The notes beneath the pieces are model-generated. The model was not told the origin of the DNA. It saw only the letters and a list, made by a program, of their open reading frames with translations, and did no database searches. The translations under genes were made by a program, and so were the position numbers. A stretch of DNA of 64,000 bases from Burkholderiales bacterium (GTDB taxonomy: Bacteria; Pseudomonadota; Gammaproteobacteria; Burkholderiales; Burkholderiaceae_C): the NCBI GenBank assembly GCA_016195825.1, contig JACPYV010000040.1:62001-126000 (forward strand), read 5' to 3'. Shown one piece after another: positions 1-10,600 of the stretch. Every line of letters starts with the position of its first letter. The first letter of the stretch is position 1.

Positions 1-3000
1 AGTAAGCCAAGAGCAGTCGCTTCAGGGTTGGTCGCCCGTAGATCTCTTGGAAGCCCTCAGAGAGGCCCGGGACCGGCGTGATCTCAGTGCAGTCAGAGTC
101 GTCTGCGGTCGGCACGAACACGTGCGACCGGCCACGGAGCTCGATTTCACAGCGACCTTCCCGGAGAGCCCGGCGCCAGGCACTCAGATCGATACCGCTT
201 GCGGCTGGCAGTCGCACGCCGTCAAGCAACAGGTCGGAAATGCGAGTGAGCCAAGACTCCCGGTCAAGACGGTCGTCGTTGCCAAACAGCGCATCCTCGA
301 TCCGGCGCATCGTGTCCCGCAACTGCTTCTGCGACTCCTTGCGCTTTGCGGCAAGGCCGTTCAATTCGACAAACTTCGCCTCGCTCACGAACATCGAAAT
401 TCGCAGGCCATGTTCTGGCGTCTCTTCCGCGGAGATCGCAAGGAGATCAGCCAGCTGTTCCTCGCGCTGGCCCATCCATGCAGCGTAGTCATCGAGGAAG
501 TACCAGCCGAAGTTGCGATGGGCTCCCAGCTCGTCCTTGATCAGGTGGCGGCTCAGCACCACACCGATCAGCTCGCTCGCGCTTTCGCCGCGGCGAGCGG
601 CGCGGAGGACGATGTCGCCCGAAACGTCGTTGGCGTCGTCGATGAGGCGATCCGCAAGCGCGCGAAGGTCTGGCTCCGACAGGCCAAGGCCGAGGGATCT
701 GAGGCGGTTCAGGATCATCGAGCGCAACAAGCCGAGCGGCGCGCGAGACGAGATGACGACGTTGCGCCCTTGGGTGGCGGACTGCTTGTAGCGAATAACG
801 CGAACATCCTGGTTAAGCAGTTGCCTACGGTCCAAGAGCTCGTCGAAATTGACCACCCAGTTCCCGAGATCATGGGTCTCCTGGAAGATCCGTGCGGTGC
901 GCCCGTCTCGGAAATCGAGTTGTCGAACGGGGAGGTAGCGGCGCTCGGTTTGGCCGTCCCAGTCGCCGTTGAAGAATGTTGCCAAGGCCGTCAGGTAAGA
1001 CCAGCCTTCGATGCTCTGAACGGGACAACACAGGAACACCGCCGATTTCAGATCATCGGCAGCGGCCGGTTTGCGCCTCGACCAGCGCGATGGCAGCAAC
1101 GATCGAATGCTCGCAGGCTCGGCGGACTCCACGTACCAATGCAGCCGCGCGTGCCGTGCGATGACGTCTTGCGAGAAGACGATGTCGAAGGGCGCCCCGT
1201 CTTTCGGGTCGGGTGGTGGCGCCTGATCGGCGATGACGGAAATGCGCAGCCGTGCCATGAAGTCTTGCGTGGCTTCGCTGGCGCTATACGCATCGGCCGT
1301 GGGCTCGGCACCCAGGATGGAGCGATACACGTCCCGAAGCCGCTGGTCTTCGACATGACGAAGAAGAACCTGACATCTGACGTCTTCGTCGTCGTCGTGA
1401 AACTGGCCAAGCTTGTCGACCACGGCTTGGGGAAGCCGCGCCGAGTCACAGTTGAAGAGGACGACGGACATGTTCGCCCGCTCGTGCGGATGCAGCGCAA
1501 GGTATCGCTGCACGAGGTCCAAAACGCAAGCGCTACCTTCGGCCGGGCTCTCGCTCGTGCTCTCCATGCCATCGGCGGGAGCGATTGGCGGCTCAAGGAG
1601 GCTGTAGTCTTGCTGCACGTCGCTGGTGGACAGCAGCAACGGCCCATCTACACCCCAGATGATCGCCACCTCTGGGTACAGGGAATGGGCCATGTCCTGG
1701 GCGAGATCTCGGAAGAAGAGTCGGGTGTCACCGAAGAGGGCTTCCCGTGCATCCAGCAAGCGCTCGGCTAGATCGGCGACCAACGTTGCCTTTCTCCACA
1801 TAGCTGCTAAACGCAACGGGTTCCACGGGGCAACGACCGCGGCGGGCGCGCCGCCTTCAACCATGACGATCCCGATCTGCAGCAACGGCCTCAGAAGTAG
1901 CTCGCGATTGCGGTCGCCCTTGGCCAACGAGACCACCGCTTTCAGCAGCTCGGCGAACGCCGTAACCTGGGTCAGGTTTGCTTCAGCGCCCGGGCCGTCG
2001 GCGGCGAAGCCGACGATCGCCACGGTGTACGCAGCTAGGAACCGGTCGAAGGCGGCGCCCAACGCACCAGCTACGTCGGACGAGAGGAAACGATCGTTGC
2101 GACACCGTTCAAGGTTTCCGCGCCATACAGGCGCAAGGTCGCGATCCGCCTTATAAGTAGGAACGAACGAGCCGCGGTCGCGGTCGTAGGCTGGCACGAA
2201 TGTTCTGACATCAGAAAGATCGATGGCCTTCGATTGCGCCTTGTGACCTGTGAACTCCCGCGCGGCACGGCACATCAGCAGCGGATGCTCGGAGAGTCGC
2301 TGCCAGTCGTCTGCAAGCTGGGACGGTACGGAGTTCGCCGCGAATCGCCATACGAGTTGGGACGAACAAGCTTGGACGCTGCCGCCGTCCGTCGTCGTCT
2401 CAAGCTCGACAACGAACTTCAGCTGGAGTGCGGCCCTGGCCAGCGACCGATTGATCGATCCCTTGTTCGTGGCGCGCCATCCCTCCAAGACAGCTGGGAA
2501 CGCAAACAGGTCACCCACTTCCCAGCGCACGCGCGAGCCGAAGAGCCGCTGCAAGCCAGCATATCGATGTGCGAAGTACAGCCCGGCCTCAACATTCAAG
2601 TCACGTAAGTCACGCTTGGTCGCCCGATCACAACGTATCGTGAGCACCCGCTTGGACCCGAGCGGAGCGCGATTGAACAGCGGCTCCAGTGCCGAGGCCA
2701 GTCCAGCCAGGAAATCCGTAGTCTCAACAGGTCGGCCAAAAACGAAGCGGTCCCAGGCCGATTTGAGCTTGCGCTCTTCCTTGATGTCGCTGCGATGCGC
2801 CTCATAGAAAGCCACGTCGTCTTCGCGGGCCTCCGTGGTCTTGCGGCGGATAAGCAGCTTCAGGTATTCGCGATCCTCGTCGGACAGGAGACCCGGCTCG
2901 GATTCATCGTAGAAGTCCAGGGTCTCCTGCCCGAGGTTGAATTTCTCCCGCTGCAGGCCGTCGAACAGCGGCTTGACTTCTTCCCACTCGCACTCGGCCA

Positions 3001-3838
3001 AGGCGGCTGCGGCCTCGTTCCAGCCGCTCGACGCCTCGACGAAGCGCTCGACGACCGGATGGCGGACCTCGGGTATGACATCCCTGACCTTGTCAAAGGC
3101 GGTTGTCAGGTCTTCCTCACTGAGCAGCAGCTGTGAAGAGGTCTGCTTCAGAAGCAGGCCAGCGCGACGCTTGTATGCGGCCCCGAAATGGGTGCGCCAG
3201 GCGCCAGCTTGTCGCCGCGACTGTTCCTTGATGCCATTGAAGTAATTGCTATCGCGAGGCAGACGCAATGCGGGCAAAGCGGAACCAAGCGCAGACAGCA
3301 AAGGGTATCCATCGTCTTCGATACTGTCGCGGACACGCAGCAGGTAGCTCGCAAAGCGGTCCAGCGAGGTCATGCGGAGGTCGCGCAAGCCGGCAAGCGC
3401 GCGCTCCCACCACTTCAGGTGCTCCTCGGTTAGCGCCAGCCCGGTGCTGACGTGATGCACCCAGAGATCCATGCGATCCAACAGTTCAGCAGGACCTACG
3501 CGGGTGAGCTCCTTGAGCGACGCTTCCTCATCGTGCTCGACCACGGCGAGCAGAAAGGCTTGCTTGGGACAGGTCGCGTTCCGGAAGTAGGTGGCGGGGC
3601 GGGAGGTCAGAACCTCGGCGGGCAGGTCGAATCCCGCCACGAAGGCCTCCGGCAACTTGATCTCCACCTGATCGCGCAAGACGAGATTGCTTAGCACTGC
3701 GCGAGCGGTGGCAGCGGTTTGCTCCGCGTTCAGATTGAGCACGAATCGGCTTGTCGCCGGCGTGCCGCCGGAGCCTCCTTCGAGTGCTTCGCGAAGAAGG
3801 GAGGCGGCAACCGTACCGACAAGATCGGAGACGTTCAT
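1..3838 (-). CDS. Large SspH/DptH-like restriction protein, partial (C-terminus beyond left edge)
   Basis: The frame is open from the ATG at 3838 to the window edge, giving at least 1,279 residues, with no stop. The start overlaps the stop of the preceding gene (ATGA). I recognise no domain in the first 1,100 residues. Near the end of the visible part, about + strand 365-465, there is an Asp in ADLLAIS followed by SEAKF, which looks like the D...ExK core of a PD-(D/E)xK nuclease. Size, position as third gene after a GDGKS ATPase, and this motif resemble DptH/SspH of phosphorothioate-dependent restriction modules, which end in a HerA/FtsK-like ATPase domain that would lie outside the window. 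The family assignment is inferred from architecture, not from a search. The gene is real: codons are GC-rich in third position throughout, and the plus-strand frames here are its shadows. Confidence 0.6.
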   Translation of the reverse strand, partial: MNVSDLVGTVAASLLREALEGGSGGTPATSRFVLNLNAEQTAATARAVLSNLVLRDQVEIKLPEAFVAGFDLPAEVLTSRPATYFRNATCPKQAFLLAVVEHDEEASLKELTRVGPAELLDRMDLWVHHVSTGLALTEEHLKWWERALAGLRDLRMTSLDRFASYLLRVRDSIEDDGYPLLSALGSALPALRLPRDSNYFNGIKEQSRRQAGAWRTHFGAAYKRRAGLLLKQTSSQLLLSEEDLTTAFDKVRDVIPEVRHPVVERFVEASSGWNEAAAALAECEWEEVKPLFDGLQREKFNLGQETLDFYDESEPGLLSDEDREYLKLLIRRKTTEAREDDVAFYEAHRSDIKEERKLKSAWDRFVFGRPVETTDFLAGLASALEPLFNRAPLGSKRVLTIRCDRATKRDLRDLNVEAGLYFAHRYAGLQRLFGSRVRWEVGDLFAFPAVLEGWRATNKGSINRSLARAALQLKFVVELETTTDGGSVQACSSQLVWRFAANSVPSQLADDWQRLSEHPLLMCRAAREFTGHKAQSKAIDLSDVRTFVPAYDRDRGSFVPTYKADRDLAPVWRGNLERCRNDRFLSSDVAGALGAAFDRFLAAYTVAIVGFAADGPGAEANLTQVTAFAELLKAVVSLAKGDRNRELLLRPLLQIGIVMVEGGAPAAVVAPWNPLRLAAMWRKATLVADLAERLLDAREALFGDTRLFFRDLAQDMAHSLYPEVAIIWGVDGPLLLSTSDVQQDYSLLEPPIAPADGMESTSESPAEGSACVLDLVQRYLALHPHERANMSVVLFNCDSARLPQAVVDKLGQFHDDDEDVRCQVLLRHVEDQRLRDVYRSILGAEPTADAYSASEATQDFMARLRISVIADQAPPPDPKDGAPFDIVFSQDVIARHARLHWYVESAEPASIRSLLPSRWSRRKPAAADDLKSAVFLCCPVQSIEGWSYLTALATFFNGDWDGQTERRYLPVRQLDFRDGRTARIFQETHDLGNWVVNFDELLDRRQLLNQDVRVIRYKQSATQGRNVVISSRAPLGLLRSMILNRLRSLGLGLSEPDLRALADRLIDDANDVSGDIVLRAARRGESASELIGVVLSRHLIKDELGAHRNFGWYFLDDYAAWMGQREEQLADLLAISAEETPEHGLRISMFVSEAKFVELNGLAAKRKESQKQLRDTMRRIEDALFGNDDRLDRESWLTRISDLLLDGVRLPAASGIDLSAWRRALREGRCEIELRGRSHVFVPTADDSDCTEITPVPGLSEGFQEIYGRPTLKRLLLAY

Positions 3839-5394
3839 TGCGCGGCCTTCCGGAGAGGGTTCTCGACGTAGGCGCAAGCGTCCGAGAGGCGACGCAGCAT
3901 CCCAAGAGTTTTCAGCCGAACCTCCAGTCGCTCGGAGTTCGCCTGGAAAGCGCGCTTGTCGAACTCGTCGCTACTTAGCACCCGTTGAGCTTCTCGTTCA
4001 CCGAACACCAGGCCATAGCGTTCGAACAGGACGGTCAGGAACTCTCCATACTCCATGCGCGTTGGGACATTGGCCAGAATCAATGTTTTGAGTAGCTCGT
4101 CCGTCGGCGCGTAGCGAAGGCGGTTGGTGCCACGCCTAGATACCAGTCCAGCCCCTCCACCATAGCTTCGGTGCACGTTGGCTACGTGCTGACGATGCCT
4201 GGAGAGGGCGGCGCGCCGCAGGGCGATCAACAGGGCGTCAGCCTCCGCCGGGCCGTCATAGTCGCGCTCTTCGCGCGGCCACCTCACGTGATCGCGCATG
4301 AGTTGGCGGCACGCGGTGAAGCCGGCCGGATCGGACGCGGCAGCCTGCCACTCTGGCGTTTCTGCAAGAGCGCGGACGTACTGCTCTACCGCCTGTTGGG
4401 GGAGTTGGTTGTTCTGCATGTAGCTGGTGCCGGAAAGCTCTCGAACCAGCGTCTTGCGAGGAGCGACGACCTCGCACACAAAGTAAGGGTCGCGGGTGCC
4501 GATGCGGTCCGCAGCCACGACCAGCTGGTAGAGCATCAGATGCAGTGCTCCGAGGGTCGCCAGGTGCGAATACGCATCGAAGCGGGGGAGACTGAGCTGG
4601 AACAGCGACAGCCAATCCGTGGCCAGTGCGTCAAAGGACGGGTGCGAAGCGTACGGCAGGTACCCGGTGCTGCGGGTCTGGAGGTCTCCCTGGTCATCAG
4701 GCTGCATTAGGGCGAGGAGCCGATCGCATGGATCTTTCTTATCCAGCGCGCTCTCTAAGAAAGGTCGCAGCTCGTTCGCTTTCGCGGAGCGGTGCAGCAT
4801 CTGATACAGGAGTTCACCTGGTCGTCCGAAGTAGATGTACTCACGGCTCGGGCCGGCTCCGCTCACACTAAGGTCTTCGTAGATCGCGTTACGGCCGAAC
4901 GGGAACACGAAGCGCGAGCTCCAACGCTTGTTGGTGTTGCTCTCAAGCGTTGACGACCTGAGCATGCCCACCAAGCTCGCGAACTGTTTGAACGAGTTGA
5001 ATCGCTTCTTGAGGTACGAGAAATCACGATTCGGCACTGCCTGTGCGTTGTCTTGCATCCATTCGAGCCACTTTCGCCAAGCGGTTGCATCGTCGGGATA
5101 ACGCTCCGCGACCTCGAACAGCATCTCGTTGTTGTAGAGGATGTTACGCAGATGCATGCGCCTCTGCGGCTTGAAACTTACAGCGATCGGATAGCTGGCA
5201 TCGTCTAGCAGACCTTCTGTGAACAAGGCTTGGTCGCGATGACGCGAGTCGGCTATGGTCAGGAACTCCAGGAAGATCAGCCAAGGGCTCTGCGCATCCC
5301 ACAAGCGGTGGCCCCAGATTTGCTCGTCCACCCACATCGCGCTGTCGTCTTGAACGCTGGGCCTAGGCGGGGGAAGAAGCTTCACATCACGCAT
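3835..5394 (-). CDS. Middle protein of the restriction operon (SspG/DptG-position), 519 aa
   Basis: I do not recognise a domain. The protein is soluble, rich in Trp, Arg and Leu, with no signal peptide or membrane segment. It begins at MRDVKLLPPP; that ATG overlaps the end of the upstream ATPase gene by 8 bp, and its own stop overlaps the next start by 4 bp, so the three genes are almost certainly translationally coupled. Position and size match the second gene of dptFGH/sspFGH-type cassettes, whose middle protein is poorly conserved. An in-frame start 15 codons earlier exists but lies deeper inside the ATPase gene. Function is unknown; a structural or adaptor role in a complex with the two partners is an inference from coupling. 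Confidence 0.65.
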   Translation of the reverse strand: MRDVKLLPPPRPSVQDDSAMWVDEQIWGHRLWDAQSPWLIFLEFLTIADSRHRDQALFTEGLLDDASYPIAVSFKPQRRMHLRNILYNNEMLFEVAERYPDDATAWRKWLEWMQDNAQAVPNRDFSYLKKRFNSFKQFASLVGMLRSSTLESNTNKRWSSRFVFPFGRNAIYEDLSVSGAGPSREYIYFGRPGELLYQMLHRSAKANELRPFLESALDKKDPCDRLLALMQPDDQGDLQTRSTGYLPYASHPSFDALATDWLSLFQLSLPRFDAYSHLATLGALHLMLYQLVVAADRIGTRDPYFVCEVVAPRKTLVRELSGTSYMQNNQLPQQAVEQYVRALAETPEWQAAASDPAGFTACRQLMRDHVRWPREERDYDGPAEADALLIALRRAALSRHRQHVANVHRSYGGGAGLVSRRGTNRLRYAPTDELLKTLILANVPTRMEYGEFLTVLFERYGLVFGEREAQRVLSSDEFDKRAFQANSERLEVRLKTLGMLRRLSDACAYVENPLRKAAQ

Positions 5395-7243
5395 CAGCAA
5401 TCTCCACGACGTAGTCGATCGGATTGCCGTTGGCATCAAGGCTCAGCAGGCGAAACGACAGTTCCTCTCCAGCGTCTGCTACGCCCGCAGTTGCCTTGGC
5501 ACTTGCCGCCGCGAGCAACGCGCTCTTGAACGCCAGAATGTCTTCGTAGCACTCGCGCGAGAAGTTTCCAGGTAGCGCACCTTGGCTCACGCGCTGTAGA
5601 AACTCATAGCGTGTCAGGTTCAGCCTCAGCGTCCTGACAACGCCGTTCGGGAGGGTGACCTCGAGGCAAGGGAAGCCTCTGCGGAGCACGACGTCGACCT
5701 TCTCAGGGCGCCCTCGTGCTGAGACCGCGACGCGATCCTCCAGCAACTGGCTCACACGCGATCCGGAGAACGACAGGCTCGTCGCTAGGAGCAGTTCTCG
5801 TTCGGACGAAACGAGCAGGCCCGTGAAGATGCGATTTAAGCCGTTGACGAGCCGCGCGACGAGATGCCGCCCCACGCGTTCGCCGGCCTGAAGCGGTCTC
5901 GCGACTTCATCGAGATACTCTCCAGCACCGGCGAAGACCGTCAGGCTCCAGAGCTTGAGTTCGGCGGCAAGCTCTTCTGGAATCTTGAAGAAGAGAGCCC
6001 GCCTCTGCTCCACGAGCATGTCAAGGAAGTCGTGACGGTCGCCGGCCGTGGCCTCCGGCGCCTCCACATAGGCGCGCTGGGCTGAACGAAAGCGCTCTGT
6101 CCCGCCGTAGAAGGGGTCGTTGGCGATCAACTGTTCGTAGTAGTGCTTGAGGTTGTCGTCCTCTACGCCAAATATCAAGATGTTGTCGACCCGGTTCGTT
6201 GTCTCCTGACCGATGCCGAAGCGGCCCAAGTAGTCGAAGATCTCGAGCGACTCTCGCTTCGTGGCGCTCAAGTTCGCACCGAACAAATTGCTGTACAGGC
6301 TCGCTTGATAGCGTGTGCCCTTCGCGAGAACGCCCTTGACGTCGCGAGGAAGCATTAGGCGCTCGCGCGCATCCGGATGTCCGAGCACGGCATTGGCCAA
6401 CAGCATGAGCACACGACGAATCGGAGTGTGAAGTTCTCCGAAGTCACACAACTTGAAGAGGTCAAGGAGCCGAGAACGGACGAGCGGTGTTTGAAGTAGT
6501 TCGAAGTTCTTCCTGATCGGGCACTCTGGACCAAAGAAGCCGTCCGCGTGCGGATTGCTCATGCAGGCTTGCCAACCTTCATGCGCCAGCAGGCCATCCA
6601 GCGCTAGTTCGAGGACCGTCGCGCTCGGCACGTTGCTCAAGTTGAAGAACTGCAGCCGGGGCTCCGGACCGGCAAGCTCATCGCCCATCAGGCGAGCTTC
6701 GAATAGCTCGCGGGCCCGCTGCGAATCGCCGACGAGACCAAGCTTGCGCCAGGTCTCTATGAGTTGACCATCGTTCGCAGCAATCAGGAAAAGGACATCG
6801 GAGCTGGCGTCGAAGAGTGCAGAACTGAGTTTCACCAGCAGCGCCGACTTGCTGGTGTAGCGAGCGCCATCGTCGTCGTCCGGCATGGCGGTTAGATCGC
6901 GAATCACGTGCAGGGTGTAGGTCCTGCCGTTGATTGTTGGGTTGAGCTGAAAGTACACATCGTTCGACGCCCACAGGTCTGGATCACCTTGAAGTTGGTG
7001 CCAGACTTGGCTGCACAGGTGACTCTTGCCGTCACCTGCGGTGCCGGTCAGCACAAGACAGCGCGGGGTCACTGAGCCGTCGAAAACTTTGAGGACCTCG
7101 TCTTCCAGGGGGTGCTTGAAGACTATAGGGTTGACACCTAGTCGACTAGCGGACCGCCGGATCTGTTCGTCGAACATGTTGTCGTTCTGCGGCAGTGGTC
7201 CGTACTGCCGCAGAAATCTGATCCAGCGCTCCCCTGCGTCCAT
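5387..7243 (-). CDS. P-loop ATPase of the restriction operon (SspF/DptF-like), 618 aa
   Basis: A Walker A motif GTAGDGKS lies at residues 67-74 and a probable Walker B, VLFLIAAND, at about 150-158. The GDGKS variant after a short N-terminal leader is like DptF-type ATPases of phosphorothioate-dependent restriction modules. I chose the ATG at 7243 because GGGAG lies 9 nt upstream and the homologous-looking region begins there; the frame stays open to 7438, but the extra 65 residues look non-coding. It is the first gene of a tight operon with the 519-aa protein and the very large nuclease-like protein. Expected role: ATP-driven sensing or complex assembly in phage restriction. An SspBCD-like modification block lies 32 kb away in the same island. 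A BREX- or STAND-like ATPase is the alternative. Confidence 0.65.
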   Translation of the reverse strand: MDAGERWIRFLRQYGPLPQNDNMFDEQIRRSASRLGVNPIVFKHPLEDEVLKVFDGSVTPRCLVLTGTAGDGKSHLCSQVWHQLQGDPDLWASNDVYFQLNPTINGRTYTLHVIRDLTAMPDDDDGARYTSKSALLVKLSSALFDASSDVLFLIAANDGQLIETWRKLGLVGDSQRARELFEARLMGDELAGPEPRLQFFNLSNVPSATVLELALDGLLAHEGWQACMSNPHADGFFGPECPIRKNFELLQTPLVRSRLLDLFKLCDFGELHTPIRRVLMLLANAVLGHPDARERLMLPRDVKGVLAKGTRYQASLYSNLFGANLSATKRESLEIFDYLGRFGIGQETTNRVDNILIFGVEDDNLKHYYEQLIANDPFYGGTERFRSAQRAYVEAPEATAGDRHDFLDMLVEQRRALFFKIPEELAAELKLWSLTVFAGAGEYLDEVARPLQAGERVGRHLVARLVNGLNRIFTGLLVSSERELLLATSLSFSGSRVSQLLEDRVAVSARGRPEKVDVVLRRGFPCLEVTLPNGVVRTLRLNLTRYEFLQRVSQGALPGNFSRECYEDILAFKSALLAAASAKATAGVADAGEELSFRLLSLDANGNPIDYVVEIADA

Positions 7244-7694
7244 CACTCTTCTCCCTTTTGGCGCATTCTCAGCGACCCGCCATTTGGTCCTGACCCTCAT
7301 CCTCGGCGGGCGCGCTCCGGATACGCCGACCGGCCAGTTTCGTAGGGTCGGCGCAACGGCAAGGGCGCGGTGAGCGTCGAGGTCATCGGTGAACGCACTC
7401 GCAAATGAACAGTAGCCGCACCGCCAGGTTCGGCTCACTCGCTGCCCTCGCCCCGCACATCATCTGACAAGGACCTGCCAACGACTGGTCTGCTGGCCCA
7501 GGTGCTGGTGGCCAAGTACCGCGGCCTGTTCAAGCGAGTGCATGGGTCCCATACCGTCCACCGTGCTGAAGCGTGCGGTCACCCAGGACTCTTCAATGCC
7601 GCAACGAGGTGGTCATCTTCTGTGACTAGCGCCGAGCGAGTGGTGTCATCCATGTCTTGCTTCATGCAAAATTTGGCGCCCTTGGCGCATCTGA
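7244..7694. other. Intergenic region upstream of the restriction operon
   Basis: About 450 bp between the operon start (7243) and the end of dnaE2 (7695). It must hold the operon promoter. I see no convincing -35/-10 pair, LexA box, terminator or RNA gene. The frame of the ATPase extends upstream through the first 195 bp without a stop and contains a CxxC...H stretch, but codon use there is unlike the rest of the gene. Confidence 0.4.
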
Positions 7695-10600
7695 CTACCT
7701 GAAATCCCGGCTCTTGGTCGACAGCCCGCCCAACAGCGAGGTCCAGTCCTCCATGTGCTTGGCGATGATGTTGCACACGTTGCCTTCGCGCTGCCAGCGC
7801 CCCTTGACCACCATCAGCCGCGAGCCCAACACGACAGGCCGAAGGTGCTTCTTCTCTGAGATGGACGGGTAGACGATCAGCCGAACCTTGCCCTCCTCGT
7901 CCTCAAGCGAAATGAAGATGATGCCCTTGGCTGTCTCTGGCCTCTGCCTCATGGTCACGAGGCCAACCGTCTGGACCTCACGTCCGTCGGGGATGTCTAG
8001 CAACTGCGTCGACGTCAGCAGTTTGCGGTTTGGCATGGCGAGTAACTCTGGCCTCAACAGGGCCAGCGGATGGGAGCGCAGCGTCAGGCGCAGCGCGGAG
8101 TAGTCGAAGACCACTTCCTCGCCCTCTGGCGCTTGAGGCAGTTCCAGGTAGTCCTCGTGCACCGGCGCGTCCTTCAGCAAGGGAGGCACCGCTCGCAGCG
8201 CGGATGCTGTCCACACCTGCTGTCGCCGATGGCCGCTCAGGCTGGCCAGCGCATCGCCTGAGGCCAGCACGGTCAGTTGCTGCTGGTTGAGTCCCGAGCG
8301 GCGCGCCAGGTCCTCGGTGTTCTGGAAGGGCGCGTCATTTCTGGCGGTGCAGATCGCCTCCGCAGATTCCCGCTGTAGTCCTTTGACGATGTTCATGCCC
8401 AGTCGCACCGCTGTGCCGCTTGCACAGGGCTCCAGCACGCACTCCCCGTCGCTGTACATGACGTCCACCGGCAGCACGACGACGCCGTTGCGCCTGGCGT
8501 CTTGCAGCAGCTCGCTGGTGCTGTAGCACCCGAGCGGCTGGGAGTTCACCATGGCGGCGAAGAACTCCATCGGGTGGTGGCACTTGAGCCAGCAGCTCGC
8601 ATAGACCAGCAACGCGAACGAGGCCGCATGTGACTCCGGGAAGCCGTACTCGCTGAAGCCCTCGATCTGCCTGAAGACCGACTCGGCGAAGTCCGGGTCG
8701 TAGCCGCGCGCGGCCATCCCCTCGGTGATCTTCTTGTAGTGCTTCTTTAGCCCACCCTTTCGCTTCCAAGCCGCCATGTCCCGCCTCAACCCATCGGCCT
8801 CCCCGCCCGTGTAGCCCGCCGCGATCATGGCGATCTGCATGACCTGTTCCTGGAAGATCGGCACGCCCAGCGTGCGTTCGAGGGCGGGCAGCAATTCCTC
8901 GCTTGGAATCGTTGCCGGTTCGAGTCCTTGGCGCCTTCTCAAGAAGGGGTGCACCATGCCCCCGTGGATAGGCCCGGGCCTGACGATGGCCACCTCAATG
9001 ACGAGGTCGTAGTACGTCTCCGGCAGCATCCGCGGCAGCATCGCCATCTGAGCGGGCGACTCGATCTGAAACACGCCGGTGGTCTCAGCCCGGCAGATCA
9101 TTTCGTACGTCTCAGGATCCTCGGCCGGGATGTCTTGCATGACGAACTCGTAGCCCTTGGTCTGGCTGACCATGCGCAACGCCCTGCGGATCGCGCTGAG
9201 CATGCCCAGTCCAAGCACGTCGACCTTCATCAGCCCGACCGCGTCGATGTCATCCTTGTCCCACTGGATGATGGTGCGGTCTTCCATGCTGGCGTTCTCG
9301 ACCGGCACCAAGCGCGTCAGCGGTCCGTTGCTCAGCACGAAGCCGCCTGGATGTTGCGACATGTGGCGAGGCATGTTCAGGATCTGCCGCACGAGCCCGA
9401 CAAGCTGCTTGACGCCCAAGTCGTTGACGTCGATGTCCACCTCCAGCAACCGCTGCGGTTCGACCTCCTCTTCCCACCAGGGGAAGTTGTCATTGAGCTT
9501 CTGTAGAAGCGACAGCTCAAATCCCAGCGCCTTGCCCACGTCCTTCAGCGCGCTCTTGATGCGGTACGAGATGACGACGGCCGTCAGCGCGGCGCGCTCG
9601 CGGCCGTACTTCGTATAGAGGTACTGGATGACCTCTTCCCGGCGCTGATGCTCGAAGTCAATGTCGATGTCTGGCGGCTCGTCGCGCTCTCGGCTGATGA
9701 AGCGTTCGAGCAGCGTCGACAGCCGAGCCGGATCCACCTCGGTGACCCCCGTGCAGTAGCAAACCACCGAGTTCGCCGCCGATCCGCGCCCCTGGCAGAG
9801 GATGTTCTGGCTCCTGGCGAACTGAACGATGTCCGCCACGGTGAGGAAATAGTGCTCGTAGCGCAGCTCGGCGATCAGCTTGAGCTCGCGTTCGATCTGC
9901 TCGTTTACGGAGGCGGGCACGCCGTCCGGCCATCGCCGGCCCGCGCCCTCGTAGGTGATGCGCCGCAGGTAGCCTGCTGGCGTCTCGCCTTCAGGCACCA
10001 CCTCGCGCGGATAGTTGTAGCGAATCTCGTCGAGCGAGAAGTCGCAGCGGTTAGCGACGTGCATCGTCTCGACGATCAGGTCTTCCGGAAACGTCCGCGC
10101 CAGTCGGCCTCGGGTGCGCAGGTGCCGTTCCGCATTGATGTCCAGCGCTTTTCCGCACTGCGTCAGAGGCTTGCGCAGGCGCACCGCGGTCATGACATCC
10201 ATCAGAGCCTTGCGGCCGCGCACATGCATCGTCACATCGCCGACGGCCACCAAAGGGATCGCAGTCTCGGCGCTGGCCGCGCGCAGGCGCTCTAGGCGAA
10301 TCTCGTCGTCGCTGCGTCGGAGCTGGTCGAGGCCGAACCAGACGCGACCGATGAACTGCTTCAATAGCCAGCGCCCGAGTTGGATCAAGGCCTCTGGCTT
10401 GGCATGGCGTTCGGGGCACGCGATGACCACACAGTCGTCAAGCGCGCCTGGCTGAACGTCGTCGAGGGCCAGCTTGTACGTGCCCTTCTTGGCCGCGCGA
10501 CGGAGTTGCGAGATGAACTGGCAGAGGTTGCCGTAGCCGTTGATGTTGCAGGCCAGGACCACCAGGGTGAACGGGAAGTCACAGGCCACCGCGAACTGGC

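Noticed and set aside
47-1771. Long plus-strand open frame
   Set aside because: It is antisense to the continuous minus-strand gene starting at 3838; its composition is unlike a protein.
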